A stretch of DNA of 17,100 bases from CAZQYC01 sp964597495 (GCA_964597495.1 CAZQYC010000083.1:1-17100), one strand, 5' to 3'. Positions 6,913 to 15,648 are shown, numbered from the stretch's first letter. The notes: generated by a model not told the origin, from the sequence alone. Program-made: numbers and translations.

Positions 6913-8397
6913 TCACCTCGGCTGCAACCACGTCGGCAAGAACGAATAAGGATCGACGTTGATGCCGCGATCGTAGGACACCCCGCTCCGATCGAGCAGC
7001 GATTGCAGCCGCCCGCTCTTATAAGCATCGAACGTTTCCGTGCAGCCACCGATGAACTCGCCGCCGACAAAGACTTGCGGAATCGTCACCGCGGATGTCC
7101 GCGCGCTCAGCGCTGCCCGAATCTGGCCGCCGCGATTTTCCTTTTGGTACTCGACCGAATCGAGATCGATGGAACGATAGGCGATGCCATGCTTGGCGAA
7201 CATCTTGCGCACGGCCCAGCAAAACTCGCACCACTCGAATGCGAACATCACGACGGGCTGTTCGCGATCTGAAATTGCAGCCTCAACGAATGCCTTTGCC
7301 TCCGGGGTGATGACGGGCGGGCTTGCTGCCGCTGACGGTGGCGCAGCGGGAGCCGAAACGTCGAATCGATAATTCGGTGTCGAGCGGGAAATGGCCAATT
7401 CCTCCGCCGTCATGTCGGCATCGATATCGCCGAACAACGGCGTGCTCAAATAGCGCTCACCGGTGTCGGGTAACATGCAAAGTATGTTTGCGCCTCCCGG
7501 CGCTTCCGCGCATATCTGCAATGCACCCGCGAGCGTCGCTCCGGCGGTGATGCCGACGAAAATCCCTTCGCGCCGCGCCAGTTCTCGCGAAAGCCGCAAC
7601 GCCTCGCCGCCGTCGATCGGCAGAATTCGATCGATCAAGTTGAGTGCCACCGCATCCTCGGTCAGTTTCGGAATGAAATCCGGGCTCCACCCCTGCATCA
7701 AATGCGGGCGAAAGATCGGGTGGCTGCTCGACGGCGAACGATCCGCATTGCGCGACTGAGGAATGCCGCTGCCAAGCACCTGCGAATTGTTGGGCTCGCA
7801 CGCGATGATTTTTGTGTCGGGACTTTTCTCGCGCAGGACGCGCGCAACGCCTTTCAGTGTGCCGCCGGTTCCGAAACCGGTAACGAAGTAGTCAAGACGC
7901 TCGCCTTCGAATGCGCCGAGAATCTCCGGTGCCGTAGTCCGCGAGTGCATGTCTGCGTTCGATTCATTCTCGAATTGCCGGCACAAAAACCATCCGTGCC
8001 GTTCGGCCAGCTCAACCGCTTTGGCGAGCATGCCGCTTCCCTTGAGCGAAGCCGGTGTCAGCACCACCTTAGCGCCAAGGAAACGCATCAGCTTACGGCG
8101 CTCGATGCTGAAGTTTTCCGCCATGACTACGACGAGCGGATACCCTTTCGCCGCGCACACCATCGCAAGCCCGATGCCGGTATTGCCGCTGGTCGCTTCG
8201 ATGACAGTCTGTCCTGGCTTGAGCGTCCCGTTGCGTTCGGCGTCTTCGATAACACCGAGCGCCAAACGGTCCTTCACCGACCCCATGGGATTGAACGATT
8301 CGATCTTGACGTATAAGTTCACATGAGACGGCGCGAGTTTCGTGATTCTTACGACCGGCGTTCGCCCAACGGTTTCCAAAATACTATTGAATTTCAT
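6913..8397 (-). CDS. O-acetylserine sulfhydrylase (cysteine synthase) fused to C-terminal glutaredoxin
   Basis: A PLP enzyme that makes cysteine from O-acetylserine and a sulfur donor is joined to a thiol-disulfide domain in one 494-residue chain. Residues 1 to about 335 are the synthase: SILETVGRTP, Schiff-base Lys42 in GSVKDR, substrate loop TSGNTG (69-74), phosphate loop GFGTGGT (174-180), and PDTGERYLS (310-318). A linker rich in Ala and Pro spans about 345-362. Residues 370-475 are a glutaredoxin with active site CEFC (390-393), TIPQVFVGGEFIGG (438-451) and a short tail. CEFC replaces the common CPYC. The synthase has extra residues around 215-230 compared with standard CysK. I start at ATG 8397, with CGGA nine bases upstream; ATG 8403 is also possible, and a GTG at 8439 is less likely. 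Whether it uses sulfide (CysK-like) or thiosulfate (CysM-like) is not decided by sequence. Confidence 0.9.
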   Translation of the reverse strand: MKFNSILETVGRTPVVRITKLAPSHVNLYVKIESFNPMGSVKDRLALGVIEDAERNGTLKPGQTVIEATSGNTGIGLAMVCAAKGYPLVVVMAENFSIERRKLMRFLGAKVVLTPASLKGSGMLAKAVELAERHGWFLCRQFENESNADMHSRTTAPEILGAFEGERLDYFVTGFGTGGTLKGVARVLREKSPDTKIIACEPNNSQVLGSGIPQSRNADRSPSSSHPIFRPHLMQGWSPDFIPKLTEDAVALNLIDRILPIDGGEALRLSRELARREGIFVGITAGATLAGALQICAEAPGGANILCMLPDTGERYLSTPLFGDIDADMTAEELAISRSTPNYRFDVSAPAAPPSAAASPPVITPEAKAFVEAAISDREQPVVMFAFEWCEFCWAVRKMFAKHGIAYRSIDLDSVEYQKENRGGQIRAALSARTSAVTIPQVFVGGEFIGGCTETFDAYKSGRLQSLLDRSGVSYDRGINVDPYSFLPTWLQPR

Positions 8398-8453
8398 AGT
8401 CATGATTCCGGTAATGTAATGTCCGAACTCGATATGCACACGCTTGGCTCACA

Positions 8454-8477
8454 GCGCTAGAACCTTATCACTAGCGC
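8454..8477. promoter_or_regulatory. Inverted repeat upstream of synthase-glutaredoxin gene
   Basis: GCGCTAG (8454-8460) and CTAGCGC (8471-8477) are perfect 7-base arms with a 10-base AT-rich spacer, 57-80 bases before the synthase start. The placement suits an operator for this gene; on the plus side it is over 200 bases from the exoprotein gene. The regulator is unknown. Confidence 0.3.
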
Positions 8478-8687
8478 AAGCATCGTCGACAATATTTACA
8501 TTCTGACCGGCAGCGAGCCGTCAACCCCCACTCTCAAGGATATGGATGCACTTGGCGCGGCATCATTGGATAGAATAGCGCCCACATCGAAGACCCCGTC
8601 GCTAAACGTAGGGCATCGAACCTAGTAAATGCAAATGCATGTCGTCGTGTACGCAGCATAGATGCTTATTCACAGAGGAAGTACCCC

Positions 8688-11435
8688 ATGAGTTATCGTT
8701 CTTTTCGAAGATTTGGCCAATTGCTGACAGCGCTTGTCTTTCTAGGCAGCGCAAACGCGGCCCTTGCATTGCCAGGCGATCTCGATGCGTCGTTCGGCAA
8801 TCACGGCCGCACCATCATCGATATTCCCGGCTATCGATTGCAACCCAACAGCCTCATTCAAACGTCGGACGGCAAAACGGCGATCATTGGTTGGCGCGAA
8901 GGCGCTGGATCCAATCCGTTCGATTGGGACTACGTTGTCGTTCGCCTTAGCGCCGACGGCACGTTGGATACGACGTTTGGCGTCAATGGCATTACGACCG
9001 TCAATTTCTTCGATAGCTTGGATCAGGGCGTTGGCATCGTACAGCAACCGGATGGGAAGCTGGTTGTGGTAGGTGTCGTCAATGGTCCGGGCTGCACCCC
9101 GTGCATGGGCGTAGTGCGATTGACCACGACTGGCGCCTTAGATGCGACCTTCGGCTCGGGCGGCAAAGTAACGTTAGGCGCTCCGGCCGTTGCCATTGGC
9201 GTCGTCATGCAAGGCGATAACTTGGTCGTCGGCGGGCATCTCGGCTACAACGACTTCGAGTTTGTACGGGTCACGAGCAACGGCGCGTTGGATCCGACTT
9301 TCGGATCCGGCGGCGCCGTGATCGTTGACTTAGGATCGCCGATGCTGATGGGAAGGATGATCGCGCAGTCGGATGGGAAGATCATCGCCGTCGGCGGTTA
9401 TCCATACCCAGGCACACCAGTCATGGGCGCGACTCGCATCGATGCCAACGGTGTCTTGGACACCAGCTTCAACGGCACGGGCATCTTCGCCCAATCGTGC
9501 ATTGGCCCCTGTGCAATTGTCGGCGTCGCCCAGCAGAGTGACGGTAAATTGATTTTCACCGGCTGGACGTCGTTGCCGGGAACGGGATCGCCGCTGCTGC
9601 AACAGGAAGATTCTTTCATTGAGCGCCGCAACTTGGACGGTACGCTCGATGCCTCCTTCGGCTCAGGTGGCCGCGTTACCACTCTTTTCAAACAGGCCTA
9701 CGGGGTGCACGTCCAATCCGGAGAGCGCGCAACGCATCCCGTCATTGGTCAAAACGGGAACATTACCGTCGTTGGCAGAATCACGGATGTCATCTACGAC
9801 GGCTCTGGAAACCCGCTGTCCATCTCGTGGAGCTCGGCCGTCAGCCGATTGACTTCCACGGGCGCAATAGATACTTCCTTCGGCCATCAAGGCGCGACCA
9901 CAATACCCTTTTCACAAGGGGATCACGTCTACGGAATCTACTGGGAAGGCATCAATCTGTTGAATGACGGGCGATTGCTCGTCATGGGCCTTGGAATTGA
10001 ATCCGGCCCGTCTGGGATCACCAACAAAGTAATGGGCGTTGCGCGCCTCTCCGCCGACGCCGGCGATGCAGGCGTTATTACGGCAGAAAGTGCCGGGGCA
10101 CAAACCGAGAGCATCGGCAGCATAACGTTCAGTGTAGCGAGAGTCGGCGGCTCGGCGGGCGCGGTCAGCGTGTCGTATGCCACAGTCTCCGGTACGGCAA
10201 TCGCCGGTAGCGATTTCTCTCCCGTCAGCGGCACGCTTCACTGGGCCGACGGAGAATATGGAAGCAGGGGAATAACCGTTCCAATCATCAGCGATGGCGT
10301 TGTCGAAAATTCGAATGAAAGTTTCCAATTGGTGCTTTCGAATTCCACCGGCGGGGCCGACATTGCCGTGGGAACTGCATCGACGACTATCGTGCGCGAC
10401 GATATTGAGCCAACGTCCGTCATCACCGTTTCTCAGACGCCGGTGGCAGTGAGCGAGAACGCGGGAAGCGTCACGCTGACGGTAACGCGAACCGGAACGA
10501 ACCCCGTATCGGTAAACTATTTTACGGGCGACCGTACGGCACGAGCCGGCGTCGACTACACCGCGATGCATGGAATTCTTGTTTGGGGTACAGGCGATAC
10601 GGCGCCAAAGACAATTACCATCCCCATCTTGAACGACGCCGTTTACAGTTCCAGCAGGAACTTCAACTTGGTGTTGCTGGTGGCGAGCGGCGGAGCCGTC
10701 TTCGGCGGAAATACTGCCACTGTCGTCATCAATGACGACGATCCTCCTCCGCAGATTGGGTTCACCGTGACTGCGAAGACGATGAGCGAGGCCGCCGGTC
10801 TGGCGACCTTTGAAGTTGCGCGTGTCGGCGTAACATCGCAACCCGTTTCGGTGAGCTACGCGACAAGCAACGGCACGGCGACGGCCGGATCGGATTATCA
10901 GGCTATCGTAGGCACGCTATCGTGGGCACCGAACGATCCCTCGACCAAGACCATTGTCGTTCCGTTGCTTGACGATGCGCTGTACGAGGGCAACCAGAAC
11001 GAGAACTTCGGCATTGCGCTTTCTAACCCGACCGGCGGTGCCGTTTTAGGCGCAAGCAATGCCACTGCCACCCTTGTCGACAACGATCCCGCGCCGCAAC
11101 TTTCATTCACGGTTGTCGGCGTGACCGTCAAGGAGACCGACTCGTCCGCGTTGCTAACAGTGATCCGTCAAGGCACCAGCGGGCTGATTCATTCGGTGAA
11201 TTTTGCGACGGCGAACGGCACGGCCCGCGCCGGTCGCGATTACGTTGCGACATCGGGAGCCCTTACCTGGTTGCCCACCGACCCAGACCTGAAACTCATC
11301 ACGGTGCCGATCGTGCGACAATCGCGTCGCGAGCGCAACGAGACGTTTACGGTAACCCTGTCCAACCCGACCAACAATGCGAGCATTGGCTTGGCAACGA
11401 CGACCGTAACGATTACGGAAAGACCACGACACTAG
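8688..11435 (+). CDS. Secreted delta-60 repeat / Calx-beta domain protein
   Basis: This is probably a large exported protein with a propeller-like front and calcium-binding tail; its role may be adhesion or matrix binding, but that is inference. A signal peptide covers residues 1-27 (SFRRFGQLLTALVFLG, cut near ALA). Seven delta-60 repeats of the form LDxxFGxxG begin near residues 32, 93, 151, 201, 257, 319 and 394, most paired with QxDGK segments. Four Calx-beta domains follow at about 463-572, 575-686, 688-801 and 804-912, each with the pattern V-Y-T-GTA-AG-DY...L-W...I-I-D...E-F...L-S. No LPXTG, PEP-CTERM or autotransporter end is present; it stops at RPRH. The start at 8688 has GAGGAAG at 8675-8681. 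Repeats differ clearly in DNA, so duplication is old. It is monocistronic. Confidence 0.9.
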   Translation: MSYRSFRRFGQLLTALVFLGSANAALALPGDLDASFGNHGRTIIDIPGYRLQPNSLIQTSDGKTAIIGWREGAGSNPFDWDYVVVRLSADGTLDTTFGVNGITTVNFFDSLDQGVGIVQQPDGKLVVVGVVNGPGCTPCMGVVRLTTTGALDATFGSGGKVTLGAPAVAIGVVMQGDNLVVGGHLGYNDFEFVRVTSNGALDPTFGSGGAVIVDLGSPMLMGRMIAQSDGKIIAVGGYPYPGTPVMGATRIDANGVLDTSFNGTGIFAQSCIGPCAIVGVAQQSDGKLIFTGWTSLPGTGSPLLQQEDSFIERRNLDGTLDASFGSGGRVTTLFKQAYGVHVQSGERATHPVIGQNGNITVVGRITDVIYDGSGNPLSISWSSAVSRLTSTGAIDTSFGHQGATTIPFSQGDHVYGIYWEGINLLNDGRLLVMGLGIESGPSGITNKVMGVARLSADAGDAGVITAESAGAQTESIGSITFSVARVGGSAGAVSVSYATVSGTAIAGSDFSPVSGTLHWADGEYGSRGITVPIISDGVVENSNESFQLVLSNSTGGADIAVGTASTTIVRDDIEPTSVITVSQTPVAVSENAGSVTLTVTRTGTNPVSVNYFTGDRTARAGVDYTAMHGILVWGTGDTAPKTITIPILNDAVYSSSRNFNLVLLVASGGAVFGGNTATVVINDDDPPPQIGFTVTAKTMSEAAGLATFEVARVGVTSQPVSVSYATSNGTATAGSDYQAIVGTLSWAPNDPSTKTIVVPLLDDALYEGNQNENFGIALSNPTGGAVLGASNATATLVDNDPAPQLSFTVVGVTVKETDSSALLTVIRQGTSGLIHSVNFATANGTARAGRDYVATSGALTWLPTDPDLKLITVPIVRQSRRERNETFTVTLSNPTNNASIGLATTTVTITERPRH

Positions 11436-11452
11436 TTGCAAGGTACGACAGT

Positions 11453-11496
11453 CGGCTAGTGGCCGTGCGTATGGCGATACGCACGGCCACTAGCCG
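11453..11496. terminator. Perfect 20-bp hairpin between convergent genes, overlapping ppc stop
   Basis: CGGCTAGTGGCCGTGCGTAT (11453-11472), loop GGCG, and its exact reverse complement (11477-11496) form a 20-base stem with no mismatch. It starts 17 bases after the exoprotein stop and covers the last codon and the TAG stop of ppc (11490-11492). No clear T-run follows on either strand. A bidirectional terminator or RNA-stabilising end is the likely role. Confidence 0.65.
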
Positions 11497-14165
11497 CTAT
11501 TCCTCAACGCCGTCGCGATCGCATTGATGGAAAGATGGATTCCCTCGCGCACTCGCGCGTCGTGTTCGCCGGCGCGATGGCGTTTTAGCAATTCCACTTG
11601 CAGCAAGTTAAGCGGTTCGATGTAAGGCAATCGCAATTGAATGGACTGGTCCAAGTCAGGATTTCGTTCGAGCAGCCGCGATTGTTGCGTAATGCTCAGC
11701 AAGCAATCGCGCGTCATCGACCAGTCGCTGCGAATGCGATCGAATAGATCTTTGGCGAGGGTGCGGTTCTCGACCAAGGCAGCGTAGCGTTCGGCGACAT
11801 CCATGTTGGACTTGGCGAGCACCATTTCCAGATTATCGAGCGTGGTTCGGAAGAAAGGCCATGCCTCCACCATTTCACGCAGCAGCACCTTATCCGGAAA
11901 GGCATTGAGCGCTTGCCCGACACCGTACCAACCCGGCAGCATCACGCGCGCCTGCGCCCAGCTGAACACCCAGGGGATGGCGCGCAAATCTTCGATCCGA
12001 TCCGACTTCGTACGCGAAGCGGGACGCGACCCGATTTTCAATTCCGCGATTTCCAAGAGCGGCGTCATTTGCCGAAAAAACGTGTTGAAGCCTTCGGTTT
12101 CATAGACGAGCGCGCGATAGGCATGGAAGGCCGTTTGCGAAAGAGTTTGCATCGCCGCCGAAAAGCACTTCGCTTCGGCGGTTGAGGCCGTACCTTTCTC
12201 CAAGGAAGCAAGCATCGTTGCCGAGACGATGGCTTCGAGATTAGCCGTAGCGCTTTCCACCGTTCCGTATTTCGCCGCGATGACTTCGCCTTGTTCGGTG
12301 ATGCGGATGCGGCCTTGCACCGTCCCTGCGGGTTGCGCACGAATCGCGTCGAAAGAAGAACCGCCGCCGCGGCCCACGGCACCGCCCCGACCGTGAAAGA
12401 TCTGCATCGATAGGTTCGCTTCGGAAAATATGCGCGCCAGCGAACGCGTTGCCTGATTCAAACTCCACACCGACGTGAGATAACCGCCATCCTTGTTCGA
12501 ATCGGAATAACCCACCATGACTTCTTGGTAGCCGCGCGCTTTTGCCGCCGACTGCGTTGCCGGAAAGGAAAACCATGCTTGCATGATCTCCGGCGCGCGC
12601 TCGAGATCGCCGATGGTTTCGAACAACGGCACGACCATGAGAGCCGACACACTTGGGTCGCTCGGACGATACAGTCCTGCTTCTTTAAGCAAGACATTCA
12701 CCTCCAACAGATCGGAGACGCTATTGCACTTGGAGATAATGTAGGTGGTGATTGCGGCTCGGCCGTACGTAGCCTGCGCTTGCGCAGCGGCGCGGACGAT
12801 GGCCAATTCGGAAACCGTCTCGTCGGTATATTGAATGAAGGGGCTTGAAAGCAGACGCTCGCTCGTAAGCTCGCGATTCAACAATGCGATGCGCTCCGGT
12901 TCACCGAGCTTCGTGTATGCGGCCTCCACTCCTGCCTTGTTCAACAACTCGGCGACGACACGCTCGTGCACATCGGAGTTTTGCCGCAAATCGAGCGTTG
13001 CGAGATGAAAGCCGAACGTATCGACCGCTCGGATCAACCGGCCCAGCGCACCCCCGGTGGAAAGCAATCCGCCGCCGCCATGCCCGAGCGAATGCGCGAT
13101 CTCCACCAAGTCGGCCCGCAATTCCTCGCCTCGTCGATACGGCGCTGCCGTCACCGATGCGGCCCGCGCCGGCGAACTGCCCGCTATCGCCTCGTAAGTT
13201 GCCGCCAAGCGAGCATAGATACCCGTGATGGTGCGGCGATAAGGTTCGTCGCTGCGACTCGGATGCGTATCGCCGCTTTTTGCGGCGAGATTCGTCACCG
13301 CCTCGGTCGTCGTCGCGAGTTCCGTGGAAATGGACAGCTCCGCGCCGAGTGCATGCAACTCTTCGAGATAGTACGCAAGCAGCGCTTGCGACGCGCGGCG
13401 CAACGCCAGACGCAACGAGTCGGCAATAACATTCGGATTACCGTCGCGATCGCCGCCGATCCAACTTCCGATCCGCAAAAAGCTCTTGGCGCGATGCTTA
13501 AGCGCTCGATCCCAGCGCGCGTACAGCGCGGGCAACACCGGCAAGAAGATATCGCGCATATACGTGATGGCGATATCGACTTCGTCGGCAACGTAAAGAC
13601 GTTCTCGACGTAGCGGCCTCGTCTGCCAGAGGAGCGCAATCTGGCGAAGAATGGCGTCCTCGATCAAATCGCCTTGCGGCGTCGCCTCGCGGCCAAGATC
13701 GCGATGCCGCATGAGCTCTGCAATGCGATTGCGGTGATCGATCATGCTCTTGCGCATCACTTCGGTCGGATGCGCGGTCAATACCGGCACGATCAGCGCG
13801 CAATCGAGCAATGCGGCAGCTTGCTCCGCATCGACTCCTTGCTCCGCCAGCCGGATCAGCGCATCGTTCAGATCCGCGTGCGTCGCTTTGAGCGCAGCTT
13901 GGCGATCCTCGGCCAGATTCGCCAGCATCGAAAACAACATGAACCCGCGCACGAACGACAGCGTGTCGTCCAAATTGAGCGCATCGAGACCTCGATCCAT
14001 CGCCGTGGAATCGGCGATGCCGCGATAGCGATCCACGGAACCGGCGCGAATGGTTTCGACTCGCTTGAAGAGCGCATCGCCGCCGTATGCGCGGATCACG
14101 TCACCGAGCAATTTTCCCAAGTAACGAATGTCCGCATTTTGGGTAATGGTTTTCGTCACTGCCAT
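11490..14165 (-). CDS. ppc: Phosphoenolpyruvate carboxylase
   Basis: This cytoplasmic enzyme makes oxaloacetate from phosphoenolpyruvate and bicarbonate, refilling the citric acid cycle. The 891 residues are the normal bacterial length. Catalytic His132 lies in TAHPTEVMRKS. Other marks are RIGSWIGGDRDGNPNV (231-246), FGFHLATLDLRQNS (384-397), SKCNSVSDLLEV (478-489), GYSDSNKDGG (552-561) and the Gly-rich loop FHGRGGAVGRGGG (590-602) with His591 and Arg593. The C-terminus ends ALRNSG, near the usual RNTG. It starts at ATG 14165 with GGAG 11 bases upstream (14177-14180). It appears to be a single-gene unit, divergent from the secreted protein at 14440. Allosteric control by acetyl-CoA or aspartate is typical of the family but not readable here. 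No break or frameshift is seen. Confidence 0.98.
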   Translation of the reverse strand: MAVTKTITQNADIRYLGKLLGDVIRAYGGDALFKRVETIRAGSVDRYRGIADSTAMDRGLDALNLDDTLSFVRGFMLFSMLANLAEDRQAALKATHADLNDALIRLAEQGVDAEQAAALLDCALIVPVLTAHPTEVMRKSMIDHRNRIAELMRHRDLGREATPQGDLIEDAILRQIALLWQTRPLRRERLYVADEVDIAITYMRDIFLPVLPALYARWDRALKHRAKSFLRIGSWIGGDRDGNPNVIADSLRLALRRASQALLAYYLEELHALGAELSISTELATTTEAVTNLAAKSGDTHPSRSDEPYRRTITGIYARLAATYEAIAGSSPARAASVTAAPYRRGEELRADLVEIAHSLGHGGGGLLSTGGALGRLIRAVDTFGFHLATLDLRQNSDVHERVVAELLNKAGVEAAYTKLGEPERIALLNRELTSERLLSSPFIQYTDETVSELAIVRAAAQAQATYGRAAITTYIISKCNSVSDLLEVNVLLKEAGLYRPSDPSVSALMVVPLFETIGDLERAPEIMQAWFSFPATQSAAKARGYQEVMVGYSDSNKDGGYLTSVWSLNQATRSLARIFSEANLSMQIFHGRGGAVGRGGGSSFDAIRAQPAGTVQGRIRITEQGEVIAAKYGTVESATANLEAIVSATMLASLEKGTASTAEAKCFSAAMQTLSQTAFHAYRALVYETEGFNTFFRQMTPLLEIAELKIGSRPASRTKSDRIEDLRAIPWVFSWAQARVMLPGWYGVGQALNAFPDKVLLREMVEAWPFFRTTLDNLEMVLAKSNMDVAERYAALVENRTLAKDLFDRIRSDWSMTRDCLLSITQQSRLLERNPDLDQSIQLRLPYIEPLNLLQVELLKRHRAGEHDARVREGIHLSINAIATALRNSG

Positions 14166-14439
14166 GGATGCTCAATCTCCAGTCGCGATGCAAAGCGGAT
14201 ATTGCCACTTTGGGGAATGGCCGTCAGTAAAACCGCTCTAAAGAAAAAACACCAAGGCCGCAACCGGCTTTCCCTGTAAACTTGCACCATCGATGCGCAG
14301 CCGCTTTCTTACATGGCAGGGATTGTTTCACCTTGTCGCAATATTGCCCATTCGATGCCGCAACGGGACTACGGCACCGAACCGCAGCTCGTGTCCCAGG
14401 AACTAACTTCAACAATTTAGCGTGAAAGGAAGGAGCATC

Positions 14440-15324
14440 ATGAAGATCAAGCAATGTCTCTTGGGTGGAATTCTATTGGTTTCGGCCGTGGCAAGTTCTG
14501 CAGAAAATTTACTCACGGTAAACCTAAAAGCCAGAGTCACCGACCTCTACGATCCGCCCGGCGCGCTCAGCAATCAACTTGCGATCGGCCAGCTCGTCAA
14601 TGCGAGCTACACCTATGACACCAGCGTTGCGGACCAGGACAGCCATTGGGCGTATGGAATATATCCGCAACCGCAAGGAAAAATACGCGTGATGTTAGGT
14701 TCGCTTGTAATCGAGACCGATCCGTTGCAGGCCCCTCAAAACTCTTCCGTTTGGGTGCATCCCGCCGAGGTGCCGGGTTATTGGAGTTACTTCCGCATTA
14801 ATAGCTGGGGAAACAAACGCCTCGGCAACGGCGCAAACGTGTCCATGCTGGAAATCGATTTCACCAATTTTTCAGGTAACTCGCCGACATCCGATACCTT
14901 GCCAGCGGGCGCCCCGAGTCTCCAAAGCTTTTCGCAATCTTATATAGGGATCAGTGGAGAATGGAACGGTCAATGGTTCTCCGCGAGACTCGCCATCGAA
15001 GAAGCGATGGTCGAAAGCGGATTGGTCGTATCGCCGGGCACGAGCACGTTCCTGCGGCCGCAGCGCTTCGATGCCGCACTCCTTCTTCCGACCAATACCC
15101 CGGTCATTGACGTACAGGCGAAAATTGGAACGACACATCTACTTTTTACCCTTGGAGAGTCGTGCTTCTTCATGCCGTCGCCGCAGCACGCCGCTATCCT
15201 GTGTCCCGACGCGCAATCGAAAATCCCGCTGCATCTCACCGGGTTTCAGCACATCGAGTGGGAAGTAACGCTCGCAGATGGACAAAGGCTGAACAGCGCA
15301 GTCGATTGGACATTCTTGCCGTAA
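14440..15324 (+). CDS. Secreted protein of unknown function (YDP...SYTYDT type)
   Basis: I do not recognise a named family with certainty. The 294-residue product has a signal peptide: MKIKQ, a hydrophobic run LLGGILLVSAVA, and a likely cut after ASSA at 21. The mature protein is rich in beta-prone and polar residues. Its opening, with VTDLYDPPGALSNQLAIGQ and ASYTYDTSVAD (about 33-65), resembles the first domain of many exported PEP-CTERM proteins of proteobacteria, but no PEP-CTERM sorting tail is present. The last part holds two cysteines (242 and 255) that may form a disulfide, and ends with HIEWEVTLADGQRL and VDWTFLP. I choose ATG 14440 over GTG 14422 because GGAAGGAG (14428-14435) lies just before it. 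It stands alone between ppc (divergent) and the kinase (convergent). Confidence 0.75.
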   Translation: MKIKQCLLGGILLVSAVASSAENLLTVNLKARVTDLYDPPGALSNQLAIGQLVNASYTYDTSVADQDSHWAYGIYPQPQGKIRVMLGSLVIETDPLQAPQNSSVWVHPAEVPGYWSYFRINSWGNKRLGNGANVSMLEIDFTNFSGNSPTSDTLPAGAPSLQSFSQSYIGISGEWNGQWFSARLAIEEAMVESGLVVSPGTSTFLRPQRFDAALLLPTNTPVIDVQAKIGTTHLLFTLGESCFFMPSPQHAAILCPDAQSKIPLHLTGFQHIEWEVTLADGQRLNSAVDWTFLP

Positions 15325-15353
15325 CGCTCGACCTCAACATTCCCGAATACCCG

Positions 15354-15374
15354 CCCTCTCCCACCCGGAGAGGG
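15354..15374. repeat. Short intergenic palindrome, copy 3
   Basis: CCCTCTCC (15354-15361) and GGAGAGGG (15367-15374) form a perfect 8-base stem with a 5-base loop. The arms are shared with copies at 12-34 and 87-109. It lies 30 bases after the stop of the secreted protein gene, again a 3' location. Confidence 0.6.
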
Positions 15375-15585
15375 CCATCTTCCAGGAACCTCACGACGAT
15401 GCTCTCGCTAGTTCGAGGCTCTTGGTTGAATACGATTCAGTTGATGGTCTTCGTATCCCAATAACGCGGTCGTTTGTAATAGTCGAACGGGCGAATACGC
15501 TCCGAGCTCTCCTAACTCTTCACTACACACCAACCCATCTGTCCTACGCCACCGAGCGCTTGTTCCGCGTAAATTTTAAGCTGAC

Positions 15586-15599
15586 AAGCTGATCAGCTT
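15586..15599. repeat. 14-bp perfect palindrome with overlapping direct repeat
   Basis: AAGCTGATCAGCTT is self-complementary over its full length. The word AAGCTGA also occurs just before it (15578-15584), so an alternative 7-base stem with TCAGCTT (15593-15599) can form around an 8-base loop. It sits between convergent gene ends. It may be a terminator stem or a protein site. Confidence 0.4.
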
Positions 15600-15626
15600 T
15601 AAAGTCGTACGACAACGCAGTATTTG

Positions 15627-15648
15627 AAAAACGGTAATCCGGGTTACC
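15627..15648 (-). terminator. Weak intrinsic terminator of the hybrid kinase gene
   Basis: Read on the minus strand, GGTAA-CCCGGA-TTACC is followed by G and then TTTTT. The stem is only five bases. It lies 68-89 bases beyond the kinase stop codon. The T-run supports termination; the short stem lowers confidence. Confidence 0.4.

Noticed and set aside
7702..8316. 204-codon plus-strand frame antisense to the synthase domain
   Set aside because: Shadow of a strongly conserved PLP-enzyme frame; no domain seen.
9912..10841. 309-codon antisense frame within the delta-60/Calx-beta gene
   Set aside because: No family features, Arg/His-rich, and antisense to well-conserved repeat domains.
12966..13613. 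215-codon plus-strand frame antisense to ppc
   Set aside because: Composition dominated by Arg, Ala and Gln, no start signals, and the ppc frame is intact.
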